Source: Melieria omissa (Eukaryota > Arthropoda > Insecta > Diptera > Ulidiidae). From it: a DNA stretch of 64,000 nucleotides. Made by a program: the position numbers and the translations under genes. Of the stretch, positions 13,225 through 25,111 are shown piece after piece. Under the pieces are notes generated by a model. That model was not told the origin of the DNA. It made no database searches and worked only from the letters and a program-made list of their open reading frames with translations. The stretch is from assembly GCA_963971225.1 (NCBI GenBank), contig OZ020269.1, positions 86,758,283-86,822,282 of the forward strand, given 5' to 3'. How positions within the stretch are numbered: position 1 is the first letter of the stretch; each line of letters opens with the position of its first letter.

Positions 13225-14401
13225 TCCTTTACTGCTGAAGGGGTATTTAAATACCCATAGAAGCAAAATGTATGAAGTGTCGGGAATTTAGAAAAGATGG
13301 CAATGGGATCAAACTTAGTAAAAGCACTTTGAACAAGAAATATTTCGGCACGTTTTTTTAATTTTTTTTTATAAAACAATATCCAAGGAAGTAAACCAAG
13401 GGTTAAAAGTTTGTATGAAGAAAGATTATTTTTTGCGCTTTTTAACTTCTAACTTAATGACAGCATTTCAAACAAGAAATAATTCGACACGTTGCTCTTG
13501 TTTTTTGAAAAATCTAGATCAAATGGGGTGAACCAAGGGTTAAAAGTTGGTATGAAAAAATATGATATCATGAGTTTTTGACTTCAAACTTAGTAAAAGC
13601 ATTTTAAACAAGAAATAATTCGATACGTGGTTCTTGTTTTTAGGGAAAGCAATGTCCAACTGGGTAAACCAAGGGTTGAAAATTTGTATGAACAAACATA
13701 ATTTTTACGGCTTCTAACTTCAAACTTAGTGAAAGCACTTCAAACAAGAAATAATTTGACACGTTATTCTTATTTTTTTAAAATCAATATCTAATGTGGT
13801 GAACCAAGGGTTAAAAGTTTGTATGAAGAAAGCTGACTTTTTCCGCCTTTTGACTTGTTTCTTCATACAGACTTTTAATCCTTGGTTTACCCCATTTATA
13901 TTTAGATTTTTCAAAAAATAAGAACTACATGTCAAATTATTTCTTGTTTGAGGAACTTTTACTTAGTTTAAAGTCAAAAGGCGGGAAAAGTCAGCTTTCT
14001 TCATACAAACTTTTAACCCTTGGTTCACCCCATTAGATATCGATAACGTGCGCCTTGTGACTTGAAACTCAGTAAAACTATTTCAAACAAGAAATAATTG
14101 GACACGTAGTTCTTATTTTTTTTTAAACAATATTCAGCGGGGCAAACCAAGGGTTAAAAGTATGTATGTGGAACCATGATTTATTAGATTTTTTTGACTT
14201 CAAAATTGTTGAAAATGCTCCAAATAATAAATAAACCGACATTTAATTTGCATTTTTCGCAAATGGAAAAGTAACGGGGTCAACAATGGGTTAAAAGTTT
14301 ATATGGACAAACATGATTTAATCGATTAAGTCGATTAACTACAAATGAGAAGTAAGACGATAAGTATTTTTTTATAAAAATCTGATGGAGTTAATAAAGG
14401 G
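13225..14401. mobile_element. piggyBac-type element with internal repeat array
   Basis: The block starts after TTAA (13221-13224) with TCCTTTACTGCTG. It ends with AATAAAGGG before a second TTAA (14402-14405), which is the TTAA target and CCCTT-type end of piggyBac-like elements. The interior is an array of about 130-140-bp units with ordered landmarks: CAAACTTAGTAAAAGCA, then CAAACAAGAAATAATTCGACACG, GGTGAACCAAGGGTTAA and AGTTTGTATGAAGAAA. AAGGGTTAA-type cores lie near 13399, 13526, 13668, 13805, 14147, 14287 and 14395, and two units (about 13860-14030) are inverted. There is no transposase. The terminal repeats are short (about 7 bp), so the superfamily call is less secure than for 51044-51665. 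Confidence 0.55.
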
Positions 14402-14405
14402 TTAA

Positions 14406-14740
14406 GAGAAGCGTGGATTTATTGGACCCATTGACTTCCAACTTGCGTGCAAAGCCACCGAGTTCTGCTAGTAACTAAACAAGTCAATACAAACTCAATG
14501 CAGATCAAGTCAACTAATAATTTTCAATGCTACTATATCTCGTCTACTATTTCTTCTAATGTTTTTAAGCTCAAATATAAAGTAAATAAAAACAAAACAA
14601 AAATACGCAACGAGAAAGAGGTCAACTTTAGTCACTGCAATGCCAACTCAGTGGACAAATTTTTCATGTTGCTAAATTTTAAAGCAACTAAATGCAAATT
14701 CGGCCAACAACAACACCAACAAAAACGAGCACAGCTCAGT
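14406..14740. other. Spacer, nothing seen
   Basis: AT-rich sequence with one open frame in the plus strand that lacks any recognisable domain. Confidence 0.4.
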
Positions 14741-15700
14741 GACAACGAGCTGAAGTGGAAGCCAATTCCAGTGCAACAATGGACAGAGGGCAACGCAACC
14801 AGTTGACCGACCGACCGAGCAAGCGAGCGAAAATGGCTGGTCAGAGAATTTTGTGCATTGTATTTGTGCTGCTCATTGTTGTTGTTGCTGTAAATATGCA
14901 ACAGAATAGCCGAAAAAGCTACAACAATAACAAAAACAACAAGATCAACGCAACGTGCTGGCGAGCAAGAAAATTGTGCTACTTTTCACAAGATGGAAAA
15001 TAATTTGAAATTTCCTCCAGGACATCAATCACAAAAGACTTGAGCCCGGGGTAAACAAAACCATTTGTCACGACAGGGAAGGACTGACAGTGTGAAACAC
15101 ATAGCCGAGAGAGAAAGAGAGAGAGAGAGAGACACACCGAGCGAATGGGTAGACAGACCGAAAGTTGTAAGGTGTGACGACGCAAGTGTGCAAAGGTGTG
15201 AAGAAGCTGGCAAACGGCTCAGCCTCCGACACACAACTCGAAGTGGCAACAAAGCTGCAGCGGTTCGTCTGGAGCGTTGCAAGAGGGAAGCGATTTCTGG
15301 AGCAGACAAAAGACAATAGCTTGCAGGCCATTGTTGGGTTGGCACAGGTTGGTCGTGTGAGCTGGACTATTTATTTATATGGTTCGTCGAATGCGGCTGC
15401 AAACAATCCTTGCCAGATTGGGCGGCAAGGACATGAGGATGATGGACGGAAGGCGCCCAGAGACGACCAAGTAATTGGATGCAATTTTCAATTTTCCACT
15501 TTCGAATGGGCGCTCGGCGCTGTGCTGGCTGTGATATTTCGTTGATGTGAGCATAAACCATAAAGCACAGCAATGGAACTGAGGACAGTGAGCACTGCCA
15601 GGACAAGGCGGGACGGGGAGCCAAGTAATAAATGGACATGAAACATATGAGCTGCCGTAATGAAACTAACCTGCAGCTATGATACCATAACAGCAAACAG
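14741..15700. other. GC-richer low-repeat island with GA tract
   Basis: Overlapping open frames occur on both strands (for example 15174-15545 plus and 15367-15696 minus), none like a known protein. An imperfect (GA)n tract lies at about 15105-15132. May be regulatory or untranslated; undecided. Confidence 0.4.
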
Positions 15701-17059
15701 TTTTATTATTAGCCAACGAAAGTGCTGGCGCTGACGGTGTCATAACACAATTCTTAAAGCAAGCAACTGTCGGGCGAAAGGGTTTCTTTTGAGAGTGTGT
15801 GTGTGTTTGTGTGTTTTTGCTGCATGTAGCAAAAATGTCAAGCGATAAAATTGTGTTGATAAAGTTGGTTTATTGTGGCTGTGTTTGTATGTGTGGCATT
15901 GTTCATACGTTTGTGGGTTTAATTGAAAAATGGCAAACTGAAAATAAATTTGCAAAAAAAGCGAAGAATTTATTAGAATTTTTCAATTAGTCTAATTTGT
16001 AGAAAATTGTATATTATGTGTGCAAACACATCTCTTTGTACAACAGAAATATGAATTCCATGAAGATCAATGAGATTTGTACTGTTTAAACAGTGGTTTT
16101 GAAAGGATTTGAACAGTGAAAGGTTTTGAAAGTTGATGTTTTAAGCATAAATGATGTTTTAATTGGTGAAATCGTGGTTCAATGAAAGTTTAAGTTCTCT
16201 TATAGTTTAAAATCTACTAAAATTTAAACCTATTTGTCAGGTAAACACAACATTTCAGTAAAAAAAATTTTAAACAAGCATTTAAAACATTAAATGAATT
16301 TAAAGTTAATTAAGCGTTAAGAATAAACTTGTCACCTGGGATTTTATAACACAAAAGTCCTTAATGATCATTTCAATCATTTAAACATATAAATCTTCAA
16401 TGGTCATTTCAACCACTTAAACATATAAATCAGTCGATAAAAGTGCTTCTATAAGCCAAATATTACCCCTAAAAGTAGGCTTTATTTGGCTGTTTGGCAA
16501 TCAAATTTGCTGGATGCATTTTCTTCAATCGATGTAACTTACATAGAGTCCGATCAATTCCCACTTTTTGGCCGATGCCGATTAATCGGCCGAAAGGGCG
16601 AGAATGGGCCGATGCCGATTCCGTGTGTGTGTATGTCCTAATATGTTCAATATCCTGAATCACGTCCATTACATAATAGATTCATAACAAACTCACACTT
16701 CGCAAACAGTTTTCGCCCACTAAATAAAAATCAATGACAGTAACTCATGGAAAAACACAGGAAGTTCCAATAAATCATGTGCGAGTTATATGAAAACCTT
16801 TTGAAATTCCTCACATACAGCAAATGCCTCGCATTGGCATTGGTAGTTTGCACTGTTGGTCATTTATTAAACTGTAGCAATAATGAAAATGCTGTGTGAT
16901 GGGATGCGCAAAAGTGTCTACAAAAAATCAATTATTAATTTTTGAGCAATGAACAAAGCCGCTTCGGCCGTAGCTCACCGAGCAAATGAAGATATTTGTT
17001 GCCTTTCCTACCAACATGGCGTGTGTTCCAATATTTATGAGTGGTCAGTTGGGCTGCCA
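15701..17059. other. Intergenic DNA with small GGCCGAT repeats
   Basis: Mostly AT-rich. At 16568-16621 the word GGCCGATGCCGATT occurs twice around TCGGCCGAAAGGGCG, giving a short palindromic GC-rich patch. A GT run lies at about 15797-15812. No gene seen. Confidence 0.45.
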
Positions 17060-17067
17060 GCGTGCGC

Positions 17068-17234
17068 CAGTGGCGGATTCAGGGGGGTTGTTGGGGGTTG
17101 AAATCCCTGAAATATTGGCGTCAACTTTAAAACTACATATTATACAAATTAAAAGGCATTTACATAAACTTTTATGAATATTAAAGAATTACTTTTTGAA
17201 ACCTCCCCAAAATATTTTTCTGAAACCGCCCCTG
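17068..17234. mobile_element. hAT-type MITE (167 bp)
   Basis: The left end is CAGTGGCGG; the right end is the complement of CAGGGGCGG (8 of 9 match). The flanking octamers GCGTGCGC (17060-17067) and GCGTGTAC (17235-17242) agree at 6 of 8 positions, consistent with an old hAT target duplication. Subterminal G-rich and C-rich stretches mirror each other. It is too short to code. Confidence 0.7.
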
Positions 17235-17242
17235 GCGTGTAC

Positions 17243-18900
17243 CTTCATAATTTTTCACTCAACTTAACTTACTGACAGAAAAAGAATGAATGGCTGGTAG
17301 AGTGGAACAAAGAAAATAATTAATTGCTTGAGAGCGACACCTTTGGGGTTCTGGGTCGTTTATGGGTTCGCACTGCCGGCTACTACTTTAGCTACGAATA
17401 GAGTCAGCAACGACAGGTGCGGTGTGCGGCAAAGTTAAGTGGTTTAAGTGTTTTCAATATAGTAAACAATGCATGCAGGTGGGGAACAGTTATGTTGGTG
17501 TAGGTTCTTTTTGTTATTTGTTTATTTATTTTCAGAAAAATATTTTCATCACTAGTTACGCGGGAATCCTGCCAGCTAAACACACCACCTGGTCGGAAAT
17601 TGACCAAAGCGGGTTACTAAATCGAGCCGCTAGACAAAAAAAAAAATAGACTTCCAAAGCGAAAAACTTCGGCTAAAGTAGCCAAATAGGCCGACTACCA
17701 AAGCCAAAAACGAACATTCGGTCGGACAATTATATTGAATAAATTTTTGAAATTTTCTCTTATTTCTTTTTCCGTTTTAATTGATTCAAGAATATTTCAT
17801 TACAAGCACTTTGGAGCCCTGGATGCGCACCTGTGTCACAAAACCGTCAAGTTTTGAATTTCAAATGAAGTTCAAATTAATGTCGTTAACTAGTGATAAC
17901 GCGCAAGTTTGTCTTCTCACGCACACACGCACAGAAGAACGACAGCAGAACACAACACACAGGGACAGGGAGGCCCACTGTGCTTGGAAGCGCTTCGAAG
18001 CTAACTGCATCAGGAAGCCATGAAGTGGGTAGTCAAGGAAAATATTGCAAATGCTTTGAGAATGAAAACTTTAAGTCCATTTATTGCAGCAACTTTAGCA
18101 GCAAAAAGTTTTTAATTCATTTCTTTATTAGTGCAACGACAGTTGGCCGCCAGAACGGATGAGATTGCAGGGACGAAAATTCATGCTGCTGGTTGGGAAT
18201 TTTTTCCACCACTTTGACTGCCACGCCCATGCGCCAATGCTACTTAAGCAGTTTTTTACATTTTTGTTTTTTTTTATTTTTTTTGCTTTCTACTAATTTT
18301 AACATAAACTTGCGCTGATGACAGTTTTAATTTATTTCATTAAAAAAAAATGCAAAGGAGAAATTAAAAAAAAAACTGCGAAAATCCGTAAGGCAAATGT
18401 GTGTTGGCTGTTGTAGGTGTTGGTGTTGTTGCTGGGCGATGGGTTGAAAACTTTTTCAATTCCTTAGAAACTGCAGCGGCACTTGGTGTGCACTCAAAAG
18501 TTGCATGGCAAAAGTTGAGGTTTTAATAAGATTGAAGTATTTCTACGCGAACTTTTTTGATTAATCTTTTTGCTGTGCTTCGAGCGCGGAGGCGCTTTTG
18601 TTATGCATTTCACTTGCATATCGGTGCGGCGTGTGAAGGGCATTGGGACAATGTCTGTTTTTTTGCTCCAGATTGGAGACGCTTGGGAATGTATGAGGCG
18701 CGGCGAGCGTAACATTATGTCTACTGTCAGGGATGTATTTCAAAGTAGGGGTTTTCGGACCCTGTAATGTTAAGCTCCTGGAAGACAAATGAAAAATTTA
18801 ATTAAAAAGGTCTAATATCATTTGATAAGCTATGTTAGTATGAGAGCTACGATAAGACTGCTGAAACTTGGCGCCACCCCTGTCACCTCTCACCGTCTGA
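17243..18900. other. Intergenic DNA, no gene recognised
   Basis: Single-copy-looking sequence with A/T runs. Open frames are short and overlap on opposite strands (18494-18788 minus against 18570-18767 plus). Nothing supports a gene. Confidence 0.5.
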
Positions 18901-18949
18901 GTAAAATACCTCTGCATTATACTAGAGTCCAAGCTTTCTTGGAAGCGCA

Positions 18950-20215
18950 ACGTAGAAGAGTGAGTGAAAAAGAGACTGAATGACTTCTACATTTGTCAAA
19001 AGGCTTTCGAGTAAAGGGCACCATGACCCTGGCAACGTAACTGATGAAGGTGTTAAGACTGACAGCTATAGCAATAGCAGGCACTGTAAAGTACGCCCAA
19101 AGCGGGTCTGGAGGCGATTCTGCACTTCAACCCAATACAGCAGTTCATAACCTAAGTGTTGCGACGCTAAAAGCGTTTTCAGGCTGAGAGAGTCCAACCT
19201 GTGGAGGGAGCACGCTTATGGACACTTTGGGTATCTAAGGTCATTTGCGAGATTGGGTATCGACTATCAGCTAGACTCCTACACGGACTATGTGATCCCA
19301 TACTTGGATATTCCGCAAGGGAGGAATATCCCGCAAGGGAGGAATGGGGACTTACAGATGCGACGAGAGACGCTTCCATCACCGTTTTTACCGATGACTC
19401 TAAAATGTGTGAAGGTACAGAAGCTGGTCTCCACTGAGATGTACTACGGACCCTACGGACTTTCATACGGAGATCTTTGCAATCTGGAAGACTGTTGAAC
19501 TAATCCGTCACAGTGGGTTACCACCCACAGATGTCAGAATCTTCGTGGATAGTCAGGCAGCCCTTAGAGCGATGGAATCAGCAGTAGTAAAATTAAAGTT
19601 GCCGCATCGCATTTCTAAGTATTGGGCACCACCCGGTCACTCTCTGCTGGACTCGAGGTCACTATGGAGTGGCAGGGACCGAAGCAGAGGACGGAGATGG
19701 TAAGAAAGGCGGCCACCTTGCTCACCACCGAAGTAGATAGCTTTGTGCTTCCTCTGATAACTACCCTGCTGGGCAAAAATGACATCGAGGGCTGATTGCA
19801 GCAACATCCGACCATTAAGGCTTTCCCTCTCCTTGAGGAAAACGCGAGAGGTACTGTCCCTGACTCGAACCTCTGCACAGAGAGAACTTTAGAATCATCA
19901 CCGAACATTGTGCCGTTGGATCTATGCTTATCAAATGGCGCCTCTCTAGCGATGTCTGCCAAAGCTGCGGAAATAAAAAATCTACGCTGACTTCGTACCC
20001 TGGGGCCAAGATTCCTGGCGGACCTGACTTGCCCGTAGAAGTTCTCATGAGGTCTCAGAAATCTCGATCGAATTGGTTTGCCCCGGATTGAGACTGATTG
20101 GTTAGCTCCAGAACTACTTAAGAAGGGATTCACAATGGGCCAAATAAGCCTCCGAGTGAAAGTAGTGCGGTCCGTGCCGCACACAACCCTATCCTACCTA
20201 ATCGAACCTGTTTGA
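18950..20215 (+). pseudogene. Decayed non-LTR retrotransposon, ORF2 3' part with RNase H
   Basis: Read across frameshifts, the plus strand gives the region after reverse transcriptase and then a ribonuclease H domain. PKAGLEAILHFNP lies near 19095 and resembles the thumb region of I/R1/Jockey-type ORF2. ITVFTDDSKM at about 19379-19408 is the first RNase H motif with its catalytic Asp. VRIFVDSQAALRAMES at about 19533-19580 is the DSQAA motif carrying the third acidic position. Frameshifts, stops and a small in-place duplication (GGGAGGAATATCCCGCAA, about 19319-19345) make it non-functional. The 189-residue open frame on the other strand (19615-20184) is a shadow of this element. Confidence 0.65.
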
Positions 20216-20329
20216 GTTAAGATGATACTTTAACTATTACGAATTTTTTTAAAATTGTTTCAATTTTCCGATAATGATTAAACAGTTAGAAATTGTTCAA
20301 TTCTGGAAATGCTTTATTGTATTTGTCTT

Positions 20330-21130
20330 AGCCTTGCAGTTAAAGGCGTTGTCATCCATCCGGGTTGTGAGTCCCTGGCAGACGCTATCCTGGCCAGCTC
20401 ATCAGCCAGCTCATTCCCGAGGATAAGGAGTTCGTGGGGTCCACTTGACAGCACACCATACTTAGCAAATCCTTCTTATCTCTAAGTAGTTGGCATTGAC
20501 TATTGAAAAGAGGTCCGAGATCCTTACCTCGGTTTTACTGGAAGATAATCCTGCAGGCTTCCTTTAACTATTGCAGAAAGGTCTCTCTAAAATACACCAC
20601 AAATCCTTCGAGTTGATCTCTGCTTCAACTCCACAGTCCATCTTTGAATCGTCTGTATACAGGAAGATGACTTTCTTCGTCAAAATGGATGCGTAAACAA
20701 TTGTTGCCTACCGCTTTTACCCACTTCTAGAAGGAAAGACCGCGGTAAACTTAACGTCAAAGTTGGCAGCTCTTAATTCTAAATCCCTCGGGTTGATCTC
20801 TGCTTCAACTCCACAGTCCATCTTTGAATCGTCCGTATACAGGGAGATGCCCTTCATCGTAAAAGTGGATGCGTATCGCTTCCACCCACTTCTAGAAGAA
20901 AAGACCATAGTAAACTTAACATCAAAGTCGGCAGCTTTTAATTCGAAATCTCTTAAATTGATTTGTGCTTCAACTCCATTGTCCATCTTTGAATCGTCCG
21001 TATACAAAGAGATGTCTACCTTCGTAAAAATGGATAGGTATCGCTTCCACCCACTTCTGGATGGAAAGTGGTAATCGTAACATCAAAGTTGGTACCACTT
21101 GTGGTGTAGTCCGTAACCTCAGGTCCACTG
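20330..21130 (-). pseudogene. Decayed non-LTR RNase H fragment, triplicated
   Basis: The minus strand at about 20340-20440 reads GNELADELARIAS, the conserved C-terminal RNase H motif. Further along the plus coordinates, three tandem copies each encode a YTDDSKMDCGVEAEI-type first RNase H motif, at about 20621, 20801 and 20966 (offsets 180 and 165). The third copy lacks about 15 bases. It lies tail-to-tail with the plus-strand RNase H remnant at 19379-19440. Not functional. Confidence 0.65.
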
Positions 21131-23280
21131 GGACCTTTGTCAGAATGCTACGCTATCCGTACGGAGTTTGCGCCCATTGAGATGATTCTCTCAGTCTCAG
21201 TGCGCTCGAAGTGGCCATAACAAACCGGAAATTTCAAATGCTTTGGCAGACAACATTGTACGTAAAATTTCCTAAATAAATAGAAAATAAATGGATAGAT
21301 GTGGCCCCCATTGCTTAAAGAAGCAATGACCACATGGTCGAAATTGTGTTCAAACACTAATTCCATAAAATTGTTTTTTTAATAAAGTAATTTTTCTGTT
21401 TGAAATCGGTAACGTAATTATTTCATTTCAATTTAAAGTTCAACACCTCTAAAGAAAACACACACTTTATGAGCTTTTTATTATTTTCGTGAAGATTGAA
21501 AATTTTGTTATTGTATTTTTTGTTTTTGCGAGTTCAATATGTCATAAGTATTCAACCGGAAGATATGTTGCAGGCTGTAAAATACTTTCAAACAATTAGA
21601 TAACTAACCAACTAATCTTTGCTCAAATGGCTACAAAAGGCAATTCCGAGTTAGAAATTAATAATCGGCAATTTTTTGTTACTTTACTTAACTCCAATCG
21701 GCATAAATAACCTCAAAAAATGGCAAATAAACTAAGGACACATGAGCTATAGTTTCGATATATATTGTTTAGTTGTTGCTGTTGCCGTTTTGGTTTTGGT
21801 GCGAAACACTAATAAATTTTGAACAAAGTTGGTGGCAATAAAAACACAATGGCACCAGCGGCCCGCAACTTGTCTTTACGACTAACAAATTCAACACTTG
21901 GTGAAGTTTGAGAGGGTGTGAAACTTACACGTTAAGGGGGGGGGGGGGTAATCGAGGGGAAGTGAAGAGCAACGAAGTAATGTGGAAACAAATGTTTTCA
22001 ATGCCAACAAAAACAGCAGCCAAGCCAGAACGCGCCAACTCAGCGCAAAAATGAAAACAATAATGGCAACCAAACAGTAACAACAACAACAAATCAACAT
22101 AAAATATTAAAAGTGTTTAGGAAATTGTGTGATAACAGTGGCAATAGTGTCGCTGCTGTGTGTTTAGTTGGAGCAGCAGTTATATTTAAGGGGAGGAGGG
22201 GGAAGGGAAGAATGTGGTGCTGAATACCATTGGGGTTTTCATGTGTGTATGTGTGTGTGTGTGTGTTTTCGTTTGGCTCAGCATTTGTGCTTTTTGCAAT
22301 AAAAATTACAATAACAACAATAACATCCATAACACATGCGCCAAACAGCAAAAGGGTAGCTACTACAACAACAACAGCAACAACAACTACAATAAATGAT
22401 AAGTACAACACTTGGGCGTTGTAGTAGATTAAGTGGCGCACAAAAAATAAAAAGGAGCTGCCACCGAATGAGGCAGTCGAGTCAGAAACTATGGATTATG
22501 TATTTTCGCATGTTTGTATGTGTGTGTGTGTGTGGGTGAAAATGTGTATGTGTGTGTTATATGTTCACTTTTTAATATTTGCACTCACACCTACGCACAC
22601 ACACAAGCAACTTGTGCGCTTATTTCTTGCTGTTGTTTTACGTCATATTAGTTTTGTTGTTTTCTATACAACATGTGATTGTTTTTGTTGTTGTTGTTGT
22701 ACACAAAGTGTTTTGTTTACAAGCAAAAATGAGCGGTCGCTGGTTGTTGCCAAACACATTTGCGGGGGCGCAGTGTGAGGTCAGCGATAGCAGCAGCAAA
22801 ATGGCGTGAAAGTTGTTCATATTTTTATTACAACAACAACAGCAAAGACAACAGCAATGACAGCAACGCAAAATGAGGCCAACAGCAACAGCAGCGACGG
22901 TTTTTTATGTTACACGATTTTGTGTGCTTTTTTCTGGGGTTTTGTTTGGTTGTAACAAAAACACTTTGTCGAATTTTTTATTACTTTCACACACACACAC
23001 ACGCACACACACAGACATAAACACTCAGTTACATACCCTACAAGGAATGCCTAACCGAAACTTCAGAAAAAAGTTCAAAATTTGTCTAAAAACTAACACT
23101 TGCATAAAAATTTCCCAATTCTAACTAACACATACAAATCTGAATTTCTCATTTTGGGATTTTTTCCAGTAAGTGGGAATGAAAGAATATATTCGCATTA
23201 ATACCTTCCATATTCTCTGTATGAAAGAGTGAGATGGCGATATAAACGTGGCGCGTCACTTAATTTCAAAATGTCAGTGC
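21131..23280. other. Intergenic DNA rich in microsatellites
   Basis: Contains a G homopolymer (about 21938-21948), CAA/CAG runs (22081-22095, 22365-22390), GT runs (22243-22266, 22521-22536) and a CA run (22988-23012). The short open frames are translations of these repeats. The stretch 21131-21250 may be a further decayed piece of the flanking retroelement. Confidence 0.5.
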
Positions 23281-23292
23281 TGAAATGAAATT

Positions 23293-23998
23293 TGTGTCGC
23301 GATGTTCAACAATCGGAGGGCATCCAAATAAAGTTAAGTAAAATTAAAGTTAAATCAAATAAAAATCTGAAATTCTTTTATTTAGACAAAGTGCGGAAGG
23401 AAGGACGATCTGATTGCGGTGATCAGACAACATATGATATTACCAGCACATTTCAACCATGAAGGCAAATGAGGCAAGCGTCCGTTGGAATCTACGTTTG
23501 CCGAAAGTCTGTCCTTCTGTCTTACGTATTTTTTTATTGGCTTAATTTTATTAAATTTAGTTTCTTACGTTTTACTTTAAATAAATAAATAAATAAATTT
23601 GAATTCATTTAATTTTTATTAGTATCAGTTACGTCTGACTGGTTTGTCGGTTAGACGTAACTGATTTATACGGTAGACATACCGAATCGTACGTTATGTC
23701 TACCAGATAGGTCTGACCGGTTTGTCGGTTAGACGTAACTGAAAGGTACATGCGAGACTCCATGTGAGTAAGCGAGACAGCTGTACGTTTGCCAAGGTTT
23801 CAGAGTGCATGCGTTAGAAGGTGATATCAAATCACACGGACACAAAATCAAGTCACACGTACACAAAAGGACTAGTCAGATTTTTCACACTGCTAGAACA
23901 AATCTGACTAGAAATATAACCGATATGGTGGTTATGTATACCGGTTATATAACTAGTCATATGACCGGTAGTCTCCTTGTAGGGTAGATCCCGACACA
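23293..23998 (-). mobile_element. Probable solo LTR (about 706 bp)
   Basis: On the minus strand the segment starts TGTGTCGGGAT and ends ATCGCGACACA, an 11-bp terminal inverted repeat with one mismatch in LTR-style TG...CA form. A polyadenylation hexamer AATAAA lies in the minus-strand second half (plus about 23376-23383). The first half (U3-like) is dense in palindromes and carries a duplicated block: 23634-23664 nearly equals 23712-23742. No primer-binding site, polypurine tract or gag/pol is visible on either side, hence solo LTR. The flanks show no clear target duplication, so boundaries are uncertain by a few bases. Confidence 0.55.
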
Positions 23999-25111
23999 CA
24001 TGCGCTGACTTTTGCCATTAGTGCGTGTTTTGTTGGCTCATAAAACTGAAACGAACAGTCAGTCGATCCGTTTTTTTTGCGCATTTATCTGCCAACGTCA
24101 CTTGATGCCGTTGTTGTTGTTAGTGTTGGTGTTGGTGTTATTGCGCCCAACATAAGGTAGAGACAGCAGCGTAAAAAATCGCACATATTACAACAATGAT
24201 AAATATACACAACAACAACAACAATAATAACGTTAACAAGCAGTAGTGGCGTTTTTATGAAAAACTAACCAATGCAAAATAAAATAGAAAAATTTATAAC
24301 ATTTCAGTAACAAGAGACGCGACGAAGAGTGAATAATTCAAAAAATGTAAAAAGAATCAAGTTTAAATATAAAAATGTGCTTGTTTTCACACTTGTTAGA
24401 TGCTTTTACACAGACACACACACAAACGAGTAAACGCCTACTTTTCAAATTTTGTTGTGCGATATATTGTTTGCGATCCTTTTGATCCTTTGTGCGCGTT
24501 GTACCTTTTGCCCAGTGACAACGTGTCTACGCCTGGTGACTTGTTCACTTCAATGTTTATTCTAATGCCGATGTTGCTTTCGTTTTTGTTGGTATTATTT
24601 TTAGTATTTAACAGGAAGGAAGGAAGGTGTCATTTCAGTTACTTGTCGCGTGGCTCTATTTGGATTAAAAAAACACTCGCCTGTTAGCCACTTTGTTCTG
24701 GTGCAGGGGTTTAGTTATAATGATCCGGACATGGTTTTTTTTTCAAGAAACAACACTGTAAGTAAAAAGTCAATAATTATAAAACAACTGTTGAAAAAGA
24801 AAAACAATGAACGTAAACAACTCCGAGTTAAACTATTTTAATTTAACAAAACAATTTATATTGGAAAATGGTCTCCGTTCTTTGTGGTTCAAAGGTGAAG
24901 TTGATATTCAAGAATGTTCTCAAGAACGAATCATCAAAACTAAAATTTAACATTTAACACTGAGTACTAAAAAAACAAAACTTGTAAGACAATGCAATTC
25001 AAAAATTTGGAAAATGTCCAAAATTAAAAAAAATGAAACTAAAGAAAACCGAATTCAATTTATAAAATTGAAAAATTTAATAAACCTTAAAACAAAAAAA
25101 ATAAAATTATA
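23999..25111. other. Intergenic DNA, no gene recognised
   Basis: Contains GTT/GGTGTT-type and CAA runs around 24110-24230. The 95-residue open frame at 24400-24687 shows no recognisable domain. The stretch is AT-rich from 24840. Confidence 0.5.

Noticed and set aside
19615..20184. 189-residue minus-strand frame
   Set aside because: Antisense shadow of the plus-strand retroelement remnant; it resembles no protein.
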